From NCBI RefSeq assembly GCF_050948215.1, contig NW_027488564.1, positions 124,001-188,000 of the forward strand: a stretch of 64,000 nucleotides of DNA, in the 5' to 3' direction. Below the pieces are notes generated by a model, which saw only the letters and a list, made by a program, of their open reading frames with translations, made no database searches and was not told the origin of the DNA. Of the stretch, positions 1 to 13,091 are shown in pieces. This DNA is from Halictus rubicundus. Lineage: Eukaryota; Arthropoda; Insecta; Hymenoptera; Halictidae. Each line of letters starts with the position of its first letter. Within the stretch, counting starts at the first letter, position 1. The translations under genes were made by a program, and so were the position numbers.

Positions 1-440
1 TATCCTATCCTCTATCCTATCCTATCCTCTATCCTATCCTATCCTCTATCCTATCCTATCCTCTATCCTATCCTATCCTCTATCCTATCCTATCCTCTAT
101 CCTATCCTATCCTGTATCCTATCCAATCCTCTATCCTATCCTCTATCCTATCCTATCCTCTATCCTATCCTATCCTCCATCCTATCCTATCCTGTATCCT
201 ATCCTATCCTCTATCCTATCCTATCATCTATCCTATCCTATCCTCTGTCCTATCCTATCCTCTATCCTATCCTATCCTCTATCCTATCCTCTATCCTACC
301 CTATCGTCTATCCTATCCTCTATCCTATCCTATCCTCTATCCTATCCTATCCTCCATCCTATCCTATCCTCAATCCTATACTTTCCTGTATCCTATCCAA
401 TCCTGTATCCTCTCCTGTCCTCTATCCTATACTATCCTCT

Positions 441-475
441 ATTCGATCCTATCCTTTTATCCTATCCTATCCTAT
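441..475. repeat. Left-domain variant module ATTCGATCC ... CCTTTTATCC
   Basis: Representative copy. Others start at 1407, 1733, 2195 and 3409, with further copies near 12284, 17050, 19075, 22390 and 24890. I found none to the right of about 25 kb. Confidence 0.7.
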
Positions 476-1829
476 CCTCTAGCCTTTCCTATCCTCTATC
501 CTATCCTATCTTCTATCCTATCCTATCCTCTATCCTATCAAATCCCCTATCCTATCCTCTGTCCTATCCTATCCTCTATCCTATCCTATCCTCTATCCTA
601 TCCTCTATCCTATCCTCTATCCTACCCTATCGTCTATCCTATCCTCTATCCTATCCTATCCTCTATCCTATCCTATCCTCCATCCTATCCTATCCTCTAT
701 CCTATCCTATCCTCTATCCTATCCTATCCTCTATCCTATCCTATCCTGTATCCTATCCAATCCTCTATCCTATCCTCTATCCTATCCTATCCTCTATCCT
801 ATCCTATCCTCCATCCTATCCTATCCTGTATCCTATCCTATCCTCTATCCTATCCTATCATCTATCCTATCCTCTATCCTATCCTCTATCCTATCCTATC
901 GTCTATCCTATCCTCTATCCTATCCTATCCTATATCCTATCCTATCCTCTATCCTATCCTATCCTCTATCCTATCCTATCCTCTATCCTATCCTATCCTC
1001 TATCCTATCCTATCCTCTATCCTATCCTATCCTCTATCCTATCCTATCCTCTATCCTATCCTATCCTGTATCCTATCCAATCCTCTATCCTATCCTCTAT
1101 CCTATCCTATCCTCTATCCTATCCTATCCTCCATCCTATCCTATCCTGTATCCTATCCTATCCTCTATCCTATCCTATCATCTATCCTATCCTATCCTCT
1201 GTCCTATCCTATCCTCTATCCTATCCTATCCTCTATCCTATCCTCTATCCTATCCTCTATCCTACCCTATCGTCTATCCTATCCTCTATCCTATCCTATC
1301 CTCTATCCTATCCTATCCTCCATCCTATCCTATCCTCAATCCTATACTTTCCTGTATCCTATCCAATCCTGTATCCTCTCCTGTCCTCTATCCTATACTA
1401 TCCTCTATTCGATCCTATCCTTTTATCCTATCCTATCCTATCCTCTAGCCTTTCCTATCCTCTATCCTATCCTATCTTCTATCCTATCCTATCCTCTATC
1501 CTATCAAATCCCCTATCCTATCCTCTGTCCTATCCTATCCTCTATCCTATCCTATCCTCTATCCTATCCTCTATCCTATCCTCTATCCTACCCTATCGTC
1601 TATCCTATCCTCTATCCTATCCTATCCTCTATCCTATCCTATCCTCCATCCTATCCTATCCTCAATCCTATACTTTCCTGTATCCTATCCAATCCTGTAT
1701 CCTCTCCTGTCCTCTATCCTATACTATCCTCTATTCGATCCTATCCTTTTATCCTATCCTATCCTATCCTCTAGCCTTTCCTATCCTGTATCCTATCCTA
1801 TCCTCTATCCTATCCTATCCTCTATCCTA

Positions 1830-3670
1830 TCCTATCTTCTATCCTATCCTATCCTCTATCCTATCAAATCACCAACCCTATCCTCTGTCCTATCCTATCC
1901 TCCATCCTATCCTATCCTGTATCCTATCCTATCCTCTATCCTATCCTATCCTCTATCCTATCCTATCCTCTGTCCTATCCGATCCTCTATTCTATCCTAT
2001 CCTCTATCCTATCCTCTATCCTATCCTATCGTCTATCCTATCCTCTATCCTATCCTATCGTCTATCCTATCCTCTATCCTATCCTATCCTATATCCTATC
2101 CTATCCTCCATCCTATCCTATCCTCAATCCTATCCTTTCCTGTATCCTATCCAATCCTGTATCCTCTCCTGTCCTCTATCCTATACTATCCTCTATTCGA
2201 TCCTATCCTTTTATCCTATCCTATCCTATCCTCTATCCTATCATATCCTCTATCCTATCCTATCTTCTATCCTATCCTATCCTCTATCCTATCAAATCCC
2301 CTATCCTATCCTCCATCCTATCCTATCCTCAATCCTATCCTTTCCTGTATCCTATCCAATCCTGTATCCTATCCTGTCCTCTATTCTATCCTACGTTCTA
2401 TCCTATCCTATCCTCTATCCTATCCTATTCTCTATCCTATCCTATGCTCTATCCTATCCTATCCACTATCCTATCCTACCCTCTGTCCTATCCTATCCTC
2501 TATCCTATCCTATCCTCTATCCTATCCTCTATCCTATCCTATCGTCTATCCTATCCTCTATCCTATCCTATCCTATATCCTATCCTATCCTCTATCCTAT
2601 CCTATCCTATCCTCTATCCTATCCTATCCTCTATCCTATCCTATCCTCTATCCTATCCTATCCTCTATCCTATCCTATCCTCTATCCTATCCTATCCTGT
2701 ATCCTATCCAATCCTCTATCCTATCCTCTATCCTATCCTATCCTCTATCCTATCCTATCCTCCATCCTATCCTATCCTGTATCCTATCCTATCCTCTATT
2801 ATATCCTATCCTCTATCCTATCCTATCCTCTGTCCTATCCTATCTTCTATCCTATCCTATCCTCTATCCTATCAAATCCCCTATCCTATCCTCTGTCCTA
2901 TCCTATCCTCTATCCTATCCTATCCTGTATCCTATCCAATCCTCTATCCTATCCTCTATCCTATCCTATCCTCTATCCTATCCTATCCTCCATCCTATCC
3001 TATCCTGTATCCTATCCTATCCTCTATCCTATCCTATCTTCTATCCTATCCTATCCTCTATCCTATCAAATCACCAACCCTATCCTCTGTCCTATCCTAT
3101 CCTCCATCCTATCCTATCCTGTATCCTATCCTATCCTCTATCCTATCCTATCCTCTATTCTATCCTATCCTCTGTCCTATCCGATCCTCTATTCTATCCT
3201 ATCCTCTATCCTATCCTCTATCCTATCCTCTATCCTATCCTATCGTCTATCCTATCCTCTATCCTATCCTATCGTCTATCCTATCCTCTATCCTATCCTA
3301 TCCTATATCCTATCCTATCCTCCATCCTATCCTATCCTCAATCCTATCCTTTCCTGTATCCTATCCAATCCTGTATCCTCTCCTGTCCTCTATCCTATAC
3401 TATCCTCTATTCGATCCTATCCTTTTATCCTATCCTATCCTATCCTCTATCCTATCATATCCTCTATCCTATCCTATCTTCTATCCTATCCTATCCTCTA
3501 TCCTATCAAATCCCCTATCCTATCCTCCATCCTATCCTATCCTCAATCCTATCCTTTCCTGTATCCTATCCAATCCTGTATCCTATCCTGTCCTCTATTC
3601 TATCCTACGTTCTATCCTATCCTATCCTCTATCCTATCCTATTCTCTATCCTATCCTATGCTCTATCCTA
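1830..3670. repeat. Higher-order repeat of about 1.2 kb, two copies
   Basis: Landmarks recur at a constant shift: AAATCACC at 1866 and 3068 (1202 bp), ATTCGA at 2195 and 3409 (1214 bp), and CCTATGCTC around 2444 and 3658 (1214 bp). The 12-bp change in offset equals one 12-bp unit gained or lost between copies. Boundaries are approximate. A related 966-bp shift (ATTCGA at 441 and 1407) lies just to the left. Confidence 0.75.
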
Positions 3671-4689
3671 TCCTATCGTCTATCCTATCTTCTATCCTAT
3701 CCTATCAAATCCCCTATCCTATCCTCTGTCCTATCCTATCCTCTATCCTTTCCTATCCTCTATCCTATCCTCTATCCTATCCTATCCTCTATCCTATCCT
3801 TTCTTCTATCCTATCCTATCTTCTATCCTATCCTGTCCTCTATCCTATCAAATCCCCTACCCTATCCTCTGTCCTATCCTATCCTCTATCCTATCCTATC
3901 CTCTATCCTCTATCCTATCCTATCCTCTATCCTATCTTATCCTCTATCCTATCCTATCCTCTATCCTATCCTATCTTCTATAATATCCTATCCTCTATCC
4001 TATCCTATCCTCTATCCTATACTATCCTCCATCCTATCCTATCCTGTATCCTATCCTATCCTCTATCCTATCCTATCCTCTATCCTATCCTATCCTCTGT
4101 CCTATCCTATCCTCTATCCTATCCTATCCTCTATCCTATCCTCTATCCTATCCTATCGTCTATCCTATCCTCTATCCTATCCTATCCTATATCCTATCCT
4201 ATCCTCTATCCTATCCTATCCTCTATCCTATCCTATCCTCCATCCTATCCTATCCTGTATCCTATCCTATCCTCTATCCTATCCTATCCTCTATCATATC
4301 CTATCCTCTGTCCTATCCTATCCTCTATCCTATCCTATCCTCTATCCTATCCTCTATCCTATCCTATCGTCTATCCTATCCTCTATCCTATCCTATCCTA
4401 TATCCTATCCTATCCTCTATCCTATCCTATCCTCTATCCTATCCTATCCTCTATCCTATCCTATCCTCTATCCTATCCTATCCTCTATCCTATCCTATCC
4501 TGTATCCTATCCAATCCTCTATCCTATTATCTATCCTATCCTATCCTCTATCCTATCCTATCCTCCATCCTATCCTGTATCCTATCCTATCCTCTATCCT
4601 ATCCTATCCTCTATCCTATCCTATCCTCTGTCCTATCCTATCCTCTATCCTATCCTATCCTCTATCCTATCCTCTATCCTATCCTATCG

Positions 4690-7600
4690 TCTATCCTATG
4701 CTCTATCCTATCCTATCCTCTATCCTATCCTATCCTCAATCCTATCCTTTCCTGTATCCTATCCAATCCTGTATCCTATCCTGTCCTCTATCCTATCCTA
4801 TCCTCTATCCTATCCTATCCTCTATCCTATCCTATCCTGTATCCTATCCTATCCTCTGTCCTATCCTATCCTCTATCCTATCCTATCCTCTATCCTATCC
4901 TATCATCTATCCTCTATCCTATCCTATTAAATCCCCTATCCTATCCTCTATCCTACCCTATCCTCTGTCATATCCTATCCTCTATCCTATCCTATCCTCT
5001 ATCCTATCCTATCCTCTATCCTATCCTATCCTATCCTCTATCCTATCCTATCCTCTATCCTATCCTATCCTCTATCCTCTATGCTATCCTATCCTCTATC
5101 CTCTATCCTATCCTATCCTCTATCCTATCCTATCGTCTATCCTATCCCCTATCCTATCCTATCATCTATCCCATCCTATCCTCCATCCTATCCTATCCTC
5201 AATCCTACCCTTTCCTGTATCCTATCCAATCCTGTATCCTATCCTGTCCTCTATCCTATCCTATCCTCTATCCTATCCTATGCTCTATCCTATCCTATCG
5301 TCTATCCTATCCTCTATCCTATCCTATTCCTCTATCCTATCCTATCCTCTATCCTATCCTATGCTCTATCCTATCCTATAGTCTATCCTATCCTCTATCC
5401 TATACTATTCCTCTATCCTATCCTATCCTCTATCCTATCCTCTATCCTATCCTATCCTCTATCCTATCCTATCCTCCATCCTATCCTATACTCAATCCTA
5501 TCCTTTCCTGTATCCTATCCAATCCTGTATCCTATCCTGTCCTCTATCCTATCCTATCCTCTATCCTATCCTATCCTCTATCCTATCCTATCCTGTATCC
5601 TATCCTATCCTCTATCCTATCCTATCCTCTATCCTATCCTATCGTCTATCCTATCCTCTATCCTATCCTATTCCTCTATCCTATCCTATCCTCTATCCTA
5701 TCCTATGCTCTATCCTATCCTATAGTCTATCCTATCCTCTATCCTATACTATTCCTCTATCCTATCCTATCCTCTATCCTATCCTCTATCCTATCCTATC
5801 CTCTGTCCTATCCTATCCTCTATCCTATCCTATCCTCTATCCTATCCTCTATCCTATCCTATCGTCTATCCTATCCTCTATCCTATCCTATCCTATATCC
5901 TATCCTATCCTCTATCCTATCCTATCCTCTATCCTATCCTATCCTCTATCCTATCCTATCCTCTATCCTATCCTATCCTCTATCCTATCCTATCCTGTAT
6001 CCTATCCAATCCTCTATCCTATTATCTATCCTATCCTATCCTCTATCCTATCCTATCCTCCATCCTATCCTGTATCCTATCCTATCCTCTATCCTATCCT
6101 ATCCTCTATCCTATCCTATCCTCTGTCCTATCCTATCCTCTATCCTATCCTATCCTCTATCCTATCCTCTATCCTATCCTATCGTCTATCCTATGCTCTA
6201 TCCTATCCTATCCTCTATCCTATCCTATCCTCAATCCTATCCTTTCCTGTATCCTATCCAATCCTGTATCCTATCCTGTCCTCTATCCTATCCTATCCTC
6301 TATCCTATCTTATCCTCTATCCTATCCTATCCTGTATCCTATCCTATCCTCTGTCCTATCCTATCCTCTATCCTATCCTATCCTCTATCCTATCCTATCA
6401 TCTATCCTCTATCCTATCCTATTAAATCCCCTATCCTATCCTCTATCCTACCCTATCCTCTGTCATATCCTATCCTCTATCCTATCCTATCCTCTATCCT
6501 ATCCTATCCTCTATCCTATCCTATCCTCTATCCTATCCTCTATCCTATCCTATCGTCTATCCTATGCTCTATCCTATCCTATCCTCTATCCTATCCTATC
6601 CTCAATCCTATCCTTTCCTGTATCCTATCCAATCCTGTATCCTATCCTGTCCTCTATCCTATCCTATCCTCTATCCTATCTTATCCTCTATCCTATCCTA
6701 TCCTGTATCCTATCCTATCCTCTGTCCTATCCTATCCTCTATCCTATCCTATCCTCTATCCTATCCTATCATCTATCCTCTATCCTATCCTATTAAATCC
6801 CCTATCCTATCCTCTATCCTACCCTATCCTCTGTCATATCCTATCCTCTATCCTATCCTATCCTCTATCCTATCCTATCCTCTATCCTATCCTATCCTCT
6901 ATCCTATCCTATCCTCTATCCTATCCTATCCTCTATCCTATCCTATCCTCTATCCTATCCTATCCTCTATCCTATCCTATCCTCTATCCTCTATCCTATC
7001 CTATCCTCTATCCTCTATCCTATCCTATCCTCTATCCTATCCTATCGTCTATCCTATCCCCTATCCTATCCTATCCTCTATCCTATCCTATCCTCCATCC
7101 TATCCTATCCTCAATCCTATCCTTTCCTGTATCCTATCCAATCCTGTATCCTATCCTGTCCTCTATCCTATCCTATCCTCTATCCTATCCTATGCTCTAT
7201 CCTATCCTATCGTCTATCCTATCCTCTATCCTATCCTATTCCTCTATCCTATCCTATCCTCTATCCTATCCTATGCTCTATCCTATCCTATAGTCTATCC
7301 TATCCTCTATCCTATACTATTCCTCTATCCTATCCTATCCTCTATCCTATCCTCTATCCTATCCTATCCTCTATCCTATCCTATCCTCCATCCTATCCTA
7401 TACTCAATCCTATCCTTTCCTGTATCCTATCCAATCCTGTATCCTATCCTGTCCTCTATCCTATCCTATCCTCTATCCTATCCTATCCTCTATCCTATCC
7501 TATCCTGTATCCTATCCTATCCTCTATCCTATCCTATCCTCTATCCTATCCTATCGTCTATCCTATCCTCTATCCTATCCTATTCCTCTATCCTATCCTA

Positions 7601-8320
7601 TCCTCTATCCTATCCTATGCTCTATCCTATCCTATAGTCTATCCTATCCTCTATCCTATACTATTCCTCTATCCTATCCTATCCTCTATCCTATCCTCTA
7701 TCCTATCCTATCCTCTATCCTATCCTATCCTCCATCCTATCCTATACTCAATCCTATCCTTTCCTGTATCCTATCCAATCCTGTATCCTATCCTGTCCTC
7801 TATCCTATCCTATCCTCTATCCTATCCTATCCTCTATCCTATCCTATCCTGTATCCTATCCTATCCTCTATCCTATCCTATCCTCTATCCTATCCTATCC
7901 TCTATCCTATCCTATCTTTTATCCTACCTTATCATCTATCCTATCAAATCCCCTATCCTATCCTCTATCCTATCCTATCCTCTATCCTATCCTATCCTCC
8001 ATCCTATCCTATCCTCAATCCTATTCTTTCCTGTAACCTATCCAATCTTTTATCCTATCCTGTCCTCTATCCTATCCTATCCTCTATCCTATCCTATCCT
8101 CTATCCTATCCTATCTTCTATCCTATCCTATCCTCTATCCTATCAAATCACCTACCCTATTCTCTGTCCTATCCTATCCTCTATCCTATCCTATCCTCTA
8201 TCCTATCCTATCCTCTATCCTATCCTATCCTCTATCCTATCCTATCCTCTATCCTATCCTCTATCCTATCCTATCCTCTATCCTATCCTATCCTCTATCC
8301 TATCCTATCCTCTATCCTAT
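4690..8320. repeat. Higher-order repeat of about 1.87-1.91 kb, two copies
   Basis: The landmark at 4698 recurs at 6564 (1866 bp). Landmarks at 5381 and 5725 recur at 7293 and 7637 (1912 bp). The 46-bp change shows an internal indel between copies. Boundaries are by eye. The rest of the segment is ordinary 17-bp satellite. Confidence 0.7.
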
Positions 8321-8324
8321 CCTA

Positions 8325-11300
8325 TCCTCTATCCTCTATCCTATCCTTTCCTCTATCCTCTATCCTATCCTATCCTATCGTCTATCCTATCCTCTATCCT
8401 ATCCTATCCTATCGTCTATCCTATCCTCTATCCTATCCTATCCTCTATCCTATCCTATCCTCTATCCTATCCTATCCTCTATCCAATCCTATCCTCTATC
8501 CTATCCTATCCTCTATCCTATCCTATCCTCTATCCTATCCTATCCTCTATCCTATCCTATCCTCTATCCTATCCTATCCTCTATCCTATCCTATCCTCTA
8601 TCCTATCCTATCCTCTATCCTATCCTATCCTCTATCCTTTCCTATCCTCTATCCTATCCTATCCTCTATCCTATCCTATCCTCTACCCTATCCTATCCTC
8701 TATCCTATCCTATTATCTATCCTATCCTATCCTCTATCCTATCCTATCCTCTATCCTATCCTATCCTCTATCCTATCCTATCCTCTATCCTATCCTATCC
8801 TCTATCCTATCCTATCCTCTATCCTATCCTATCCTCTATCCTATCCTATCCTCTATCCTATCAAATCCCCTATCCTATCAAATCCCCTATCCTATCCTCT
8901 ATCCTATCCTATCCTGTATCCTATCCAATACTCTATCCTATCCTGTATCCTATCCTATCCTCTATCCTATCCTATTCCTCTATCCTATCCTATCCTCTAT
9001 CCTATCCTATGCTCTATCCTATCCTATAGTCTATCCTATCCTCTATCCTATACTATTCCTCTATCCTATCCTATCCTCTATCCTATCCTCTATCCTATCC
9101 TATCCTCTATCCTATCCTATCCTCCATCCTATCCTATACTCAATCCTATCCTTTCCTGTATCCTATCCAATCCTGTATCCTATCCTGTCCTCTATCCTAT
9201 CCTATCCTCTATCCTATCCTATCCTCTATCCTATCCTATCCTGTATCCTATCCTATCCTCTATCCTATCCTATCCTCTATCCTATCCTATCGTCTATCCT
9301 ATCCTCTATCCTATCCTATTCCTCTATCCTATCCTATCCTCTATCCTATCCTATGCTCTATCCTATCCTATAGTCTATCCTATCCTCTATCCTATACTAT
9401 TCCTCTATCCTATCCTATCCTCTATCCTATCCTCTATCCTATCCTATCCTCTATCCTATCCTCTATCCTATCCTATCCTCTATCCTATCCTATCCTCCAT
9501 CCTATCCTATACTCAATCCTATCCTTTCCTGTATCCTATCCAATCCTGTATCCTATCCTGTCCTCTATCCTATCCTATCCTCTATCCTATCCTATCCTCT
9601 ATCCTATCCTATCCTGTATCCTATCCTATCCTCTATCCTATCCTATCCTCTATCCTATCCTATCCTCTATCCTATCCTATCCTCTATCCTATCCTATCTT
9701 TTATCCTACCTTATCATCTATCCTATCAAATCCCCTATCCTATCCTCTATCCTATCCTATCCTCTATCCTATCCTATCCTCCATCCTATCCTATCCTCAA
9801 TCCTATTCTTTCCTGTTACCTATCCAATCTTTTATCCTATCCTGTCCTCTATCCTATCCTATCCTCTATCCTATCCTATCCTCTATCCTATCCTATCTTC
9901 TATCCTATCCTATCCTCTATCCTATCAAATCACCTACCCTATTCTCTGTCCTATCCTATCCTCTATCCTATCCTATCCTCTATCCTATCCTATCCTCTAT
10001 CCTATCCTATCCTCTATCCTATCCTATCCTCTATCCTATCCTATCCTCTATCCTATCCTATCCTCTATCCTATCCTATCCTCTATCCTCTATCCTATCCT
10101 TTCCTCTATCCTCTATCCTATCCTATCCTATCGTCTATCCTATCCTCTATCCTATCCTATCCTATCGTCTATCCTATCCTCTATCCTATCCTATCCTCTA
10201 TCCTATCCTATCCTCCATCCTATCCTATCCTCAATCCTATCGTTTCCTGTATCCTATCCAATCCTGTATCCTATCCTGTCCTCTATCCTATCCTATCCTC
10301 TATCCTATCCTATGCTCTATCCTATCCTATCGTCTATCCTATCCTCTATCCTATCCTATTCCTCTATCCTATCCTATCCTCTATCCTATCCTATCCTATA
10401 TCCTATCCTATCCTCTATCCTATCCTATCCTCTATCCTATCCTATCCTCCATCCTATCCTATCCTGTATCCTATCCTATCCTCTATCCTATCCTATCCTC
10501 TATCCTATCCTATCTTCTATCCTATCCTATCCTCTATCCTATCAAATCCCCAACCCTATCCTCTGTCCTATCCTATCCTCTATCCTATCCTATCCTCTAT
10601 CGTATCCTATCCTCTATCCTATCCTATCCTCTATCCTCTATCCTATCCTATCCTCTATCCTCTATCCTATCCTATCCTCTATCCTATCCTATCGTCTATC
10701 CTATCGTCTATCCTATCCTATCCTCTATCCTATCCTATCCTCCATCCTATAATATCCTCAATCATATCCTTTCCTGTATCCTATCCAATCTTGTATCCTA
10801 TCCTGTCCTCTATCCTATCCTATCCTCTATCCTATCCTATGCTTTATCCTATCCTATCGTCTATCCTATCCTCTATCCTATCCTATCCTATCCTATATCC
10901 TATCCTATCCTCTATCCTATCCTATCCTCTACAATATCCTATCCTCTATCCTATCCTATCCTCTATCCTATCCTATCCTCTATCCTATCCTATCCTCCAT
11001 CCTATCCTATCCTCAATCCTATCCTTTCCTGCATCCTATCCAATCCTGTATCCTATCCTGTCCTCTATCCTATCCTATCCTCTATCCTATCCTATCCTCT
11101 ATCCTATCCTATCCTCTATCCTATCAAATCCCCTATCCTATCCTCTATCCTATCCTATCCTGTATCCTATCCAATCCTCTATCCTATCCTCTATCCTATC
11201 CTATCCTATCGTCTATCCTATCCTCTATCCTATCCTATCCTATCGTCTATCCTATCCTCTATCCTATCCTATCCTCTATCCTATCCTATCCTCCATCCTA

Positions 11301-13091
11301 TCCTATCCTCAATCCTATCGTTTCCTGTATCCTATCCAATCCTGTATCCTATCCTGTCCTCTATCCTATCCTATCCTCTATCCTATCCTATGCTCTATCC
11401 TATCCTATCGTCTATCCTATCCTCTATCCTATCCTATTCCTCTATCCTATCCTATCCTCTATCCTATCCTATCCTATATCCTATCCTATCCTCTATCCTA
11501 TCCTATCCTCTATCCTATCCTATCCTCTATCCTATCCTATCATCTATCCTATCCTATCCTCTATCCTATCCTATCCTCTATCCTATCCTATCCTCTATCC
11601 TATCCTATCCTCTATCCTATCCTATCCTCTATCCAATCCTATCCTCTATCCTATCCTATCCTCTATCCTATCCTATCCTCTATCCTATCCTATCCTCCAT
11701 CCTATCCTATCCTGTATCCTATCCTATCCTCTATCCTATCCTATCCTCTATCCTATCCTATCCTCTGTCCTATCCTATCCTCTATCCTATCCTATCCTCT
11801 ATCCTATCCTATCCTCTATCCTATCCTCTATCCTATCCTATCGTCTATCCTATCCTCTATCCTATCCTATCCTATATCCTATCCTATCCTCTATCCTATC
11901 CTATCCTCTATCCTATCCTATCCTCTATCCTATCCTATCCTCTATCCTATCCTATCCTCTATCCTATCCTATCCTGTATCCTATCCAATCCTCTATCCTA
12001 TTATCTATCCTATCCTACCCTCTATCCTATCCTATCCTCCATCCTATCCTGTATCCTATCCTATCCTCTATCATATCCTATCCTCTATCCTATCCTATCC
12101 TCTGTCCTATCCTATCCTCTATCCTATCCTATCCTCTATCCTATCCTCTATCCTATCCTATCGTCTATCCTATCCTCTATCCTATCCTATCCTCTATCCT
12201 ATCCTATCCTCAATCCTATCCTTTCCTGTATCCTATCCAATCCTGTATCCTCTCCTGTCCTCTATCCTATACTATCCTCTATTCGATCCTATCCTTTTAT
12301 CCTATCCTATCCTATCCTCTATCCTATCCTATCTTCTATCCTATCCTATCCTCTATCCTATCAAATCCCCTATCCTATCCTCTGTCCTATCCTATCCTCT
12401 ATCCTATCCTATCCTCTATCCTATCCTATCCTCTATCCTATCCTATCCTCTATCCTATCCTATCCTCTATCCTATACTATCCTCTATCCTATCCTATCCT
12501 CTATCCTATCCTATCCTCTATCCTCTATCCTCTACCCTCTATCCTCTATCCTCTGTCCTCTATCCTATCCTATCCTCTGTCCTATCCTATCCTCTATCCT
12601 ATCCTATCCTCTATCCTATGCTATCCTCTATCCTATCCTATCCTCTATCCTATCCTATCCTCTATCCTATCCTATCCTCTATTCTATCCTATCCTCTATC
12701 CTATCCTATCCTCTATCCTACCCTATCCTCTATCCTATCCTATCCTCTATCCTATCCTATCCTCTATCCTATCCTCTATCCTATCCTATCCTCTATCCTA
12801 TCATGTCGTCTATCCTATCCTCTATCCTATCCTATCCTCCATACTATCCTATCCTCAATCCTATCCTTTCCTGTATCCTATCCAATCCTGTATCCTATCC
12901 TGTCTTCTATACTATCCTATCCTCTATCCTAACCTATCCTCTATCTTATCCTATCCTCTATCCTATCCTATCTTCTATCCTATCCTATCCTCTATCCTAT
13001 CCTATCCCCTATCCTATCCTCTATCCTATCTTCTATCCTATCCTATCCTCTATCCTATCAAATCCCCAATCCTATCCTCTATCCTATCCTA
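8325..13091. repeat. 4767-bp tandem duplication, copy A
   Basis: Every landmark checked recurs exactly 4767 bp later: CCTTTCCTC 8345/13112, ATCCAATCCT 8481/13248, CCAATA 8925/13692 and CCTACCTT 9705/14472. The first end is placed where the two sequences stop matching upstream (about 8300-8330). Confidence 0.88.
12516..12564. repeat. Block of tandem 7-bp units (TATCCTC)
   Basis: About seven consecutive 7-bp units with CTACCCTC and CTCTGTCC variants. Equivalent blocks lie near 17285, 19315, 20635, 23460, 25130, 27660, 35635, 39515, 40950, 51437, 58330 and 61195. The number of units varies between copies, as expected from slippage. Confidence 0.75.
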
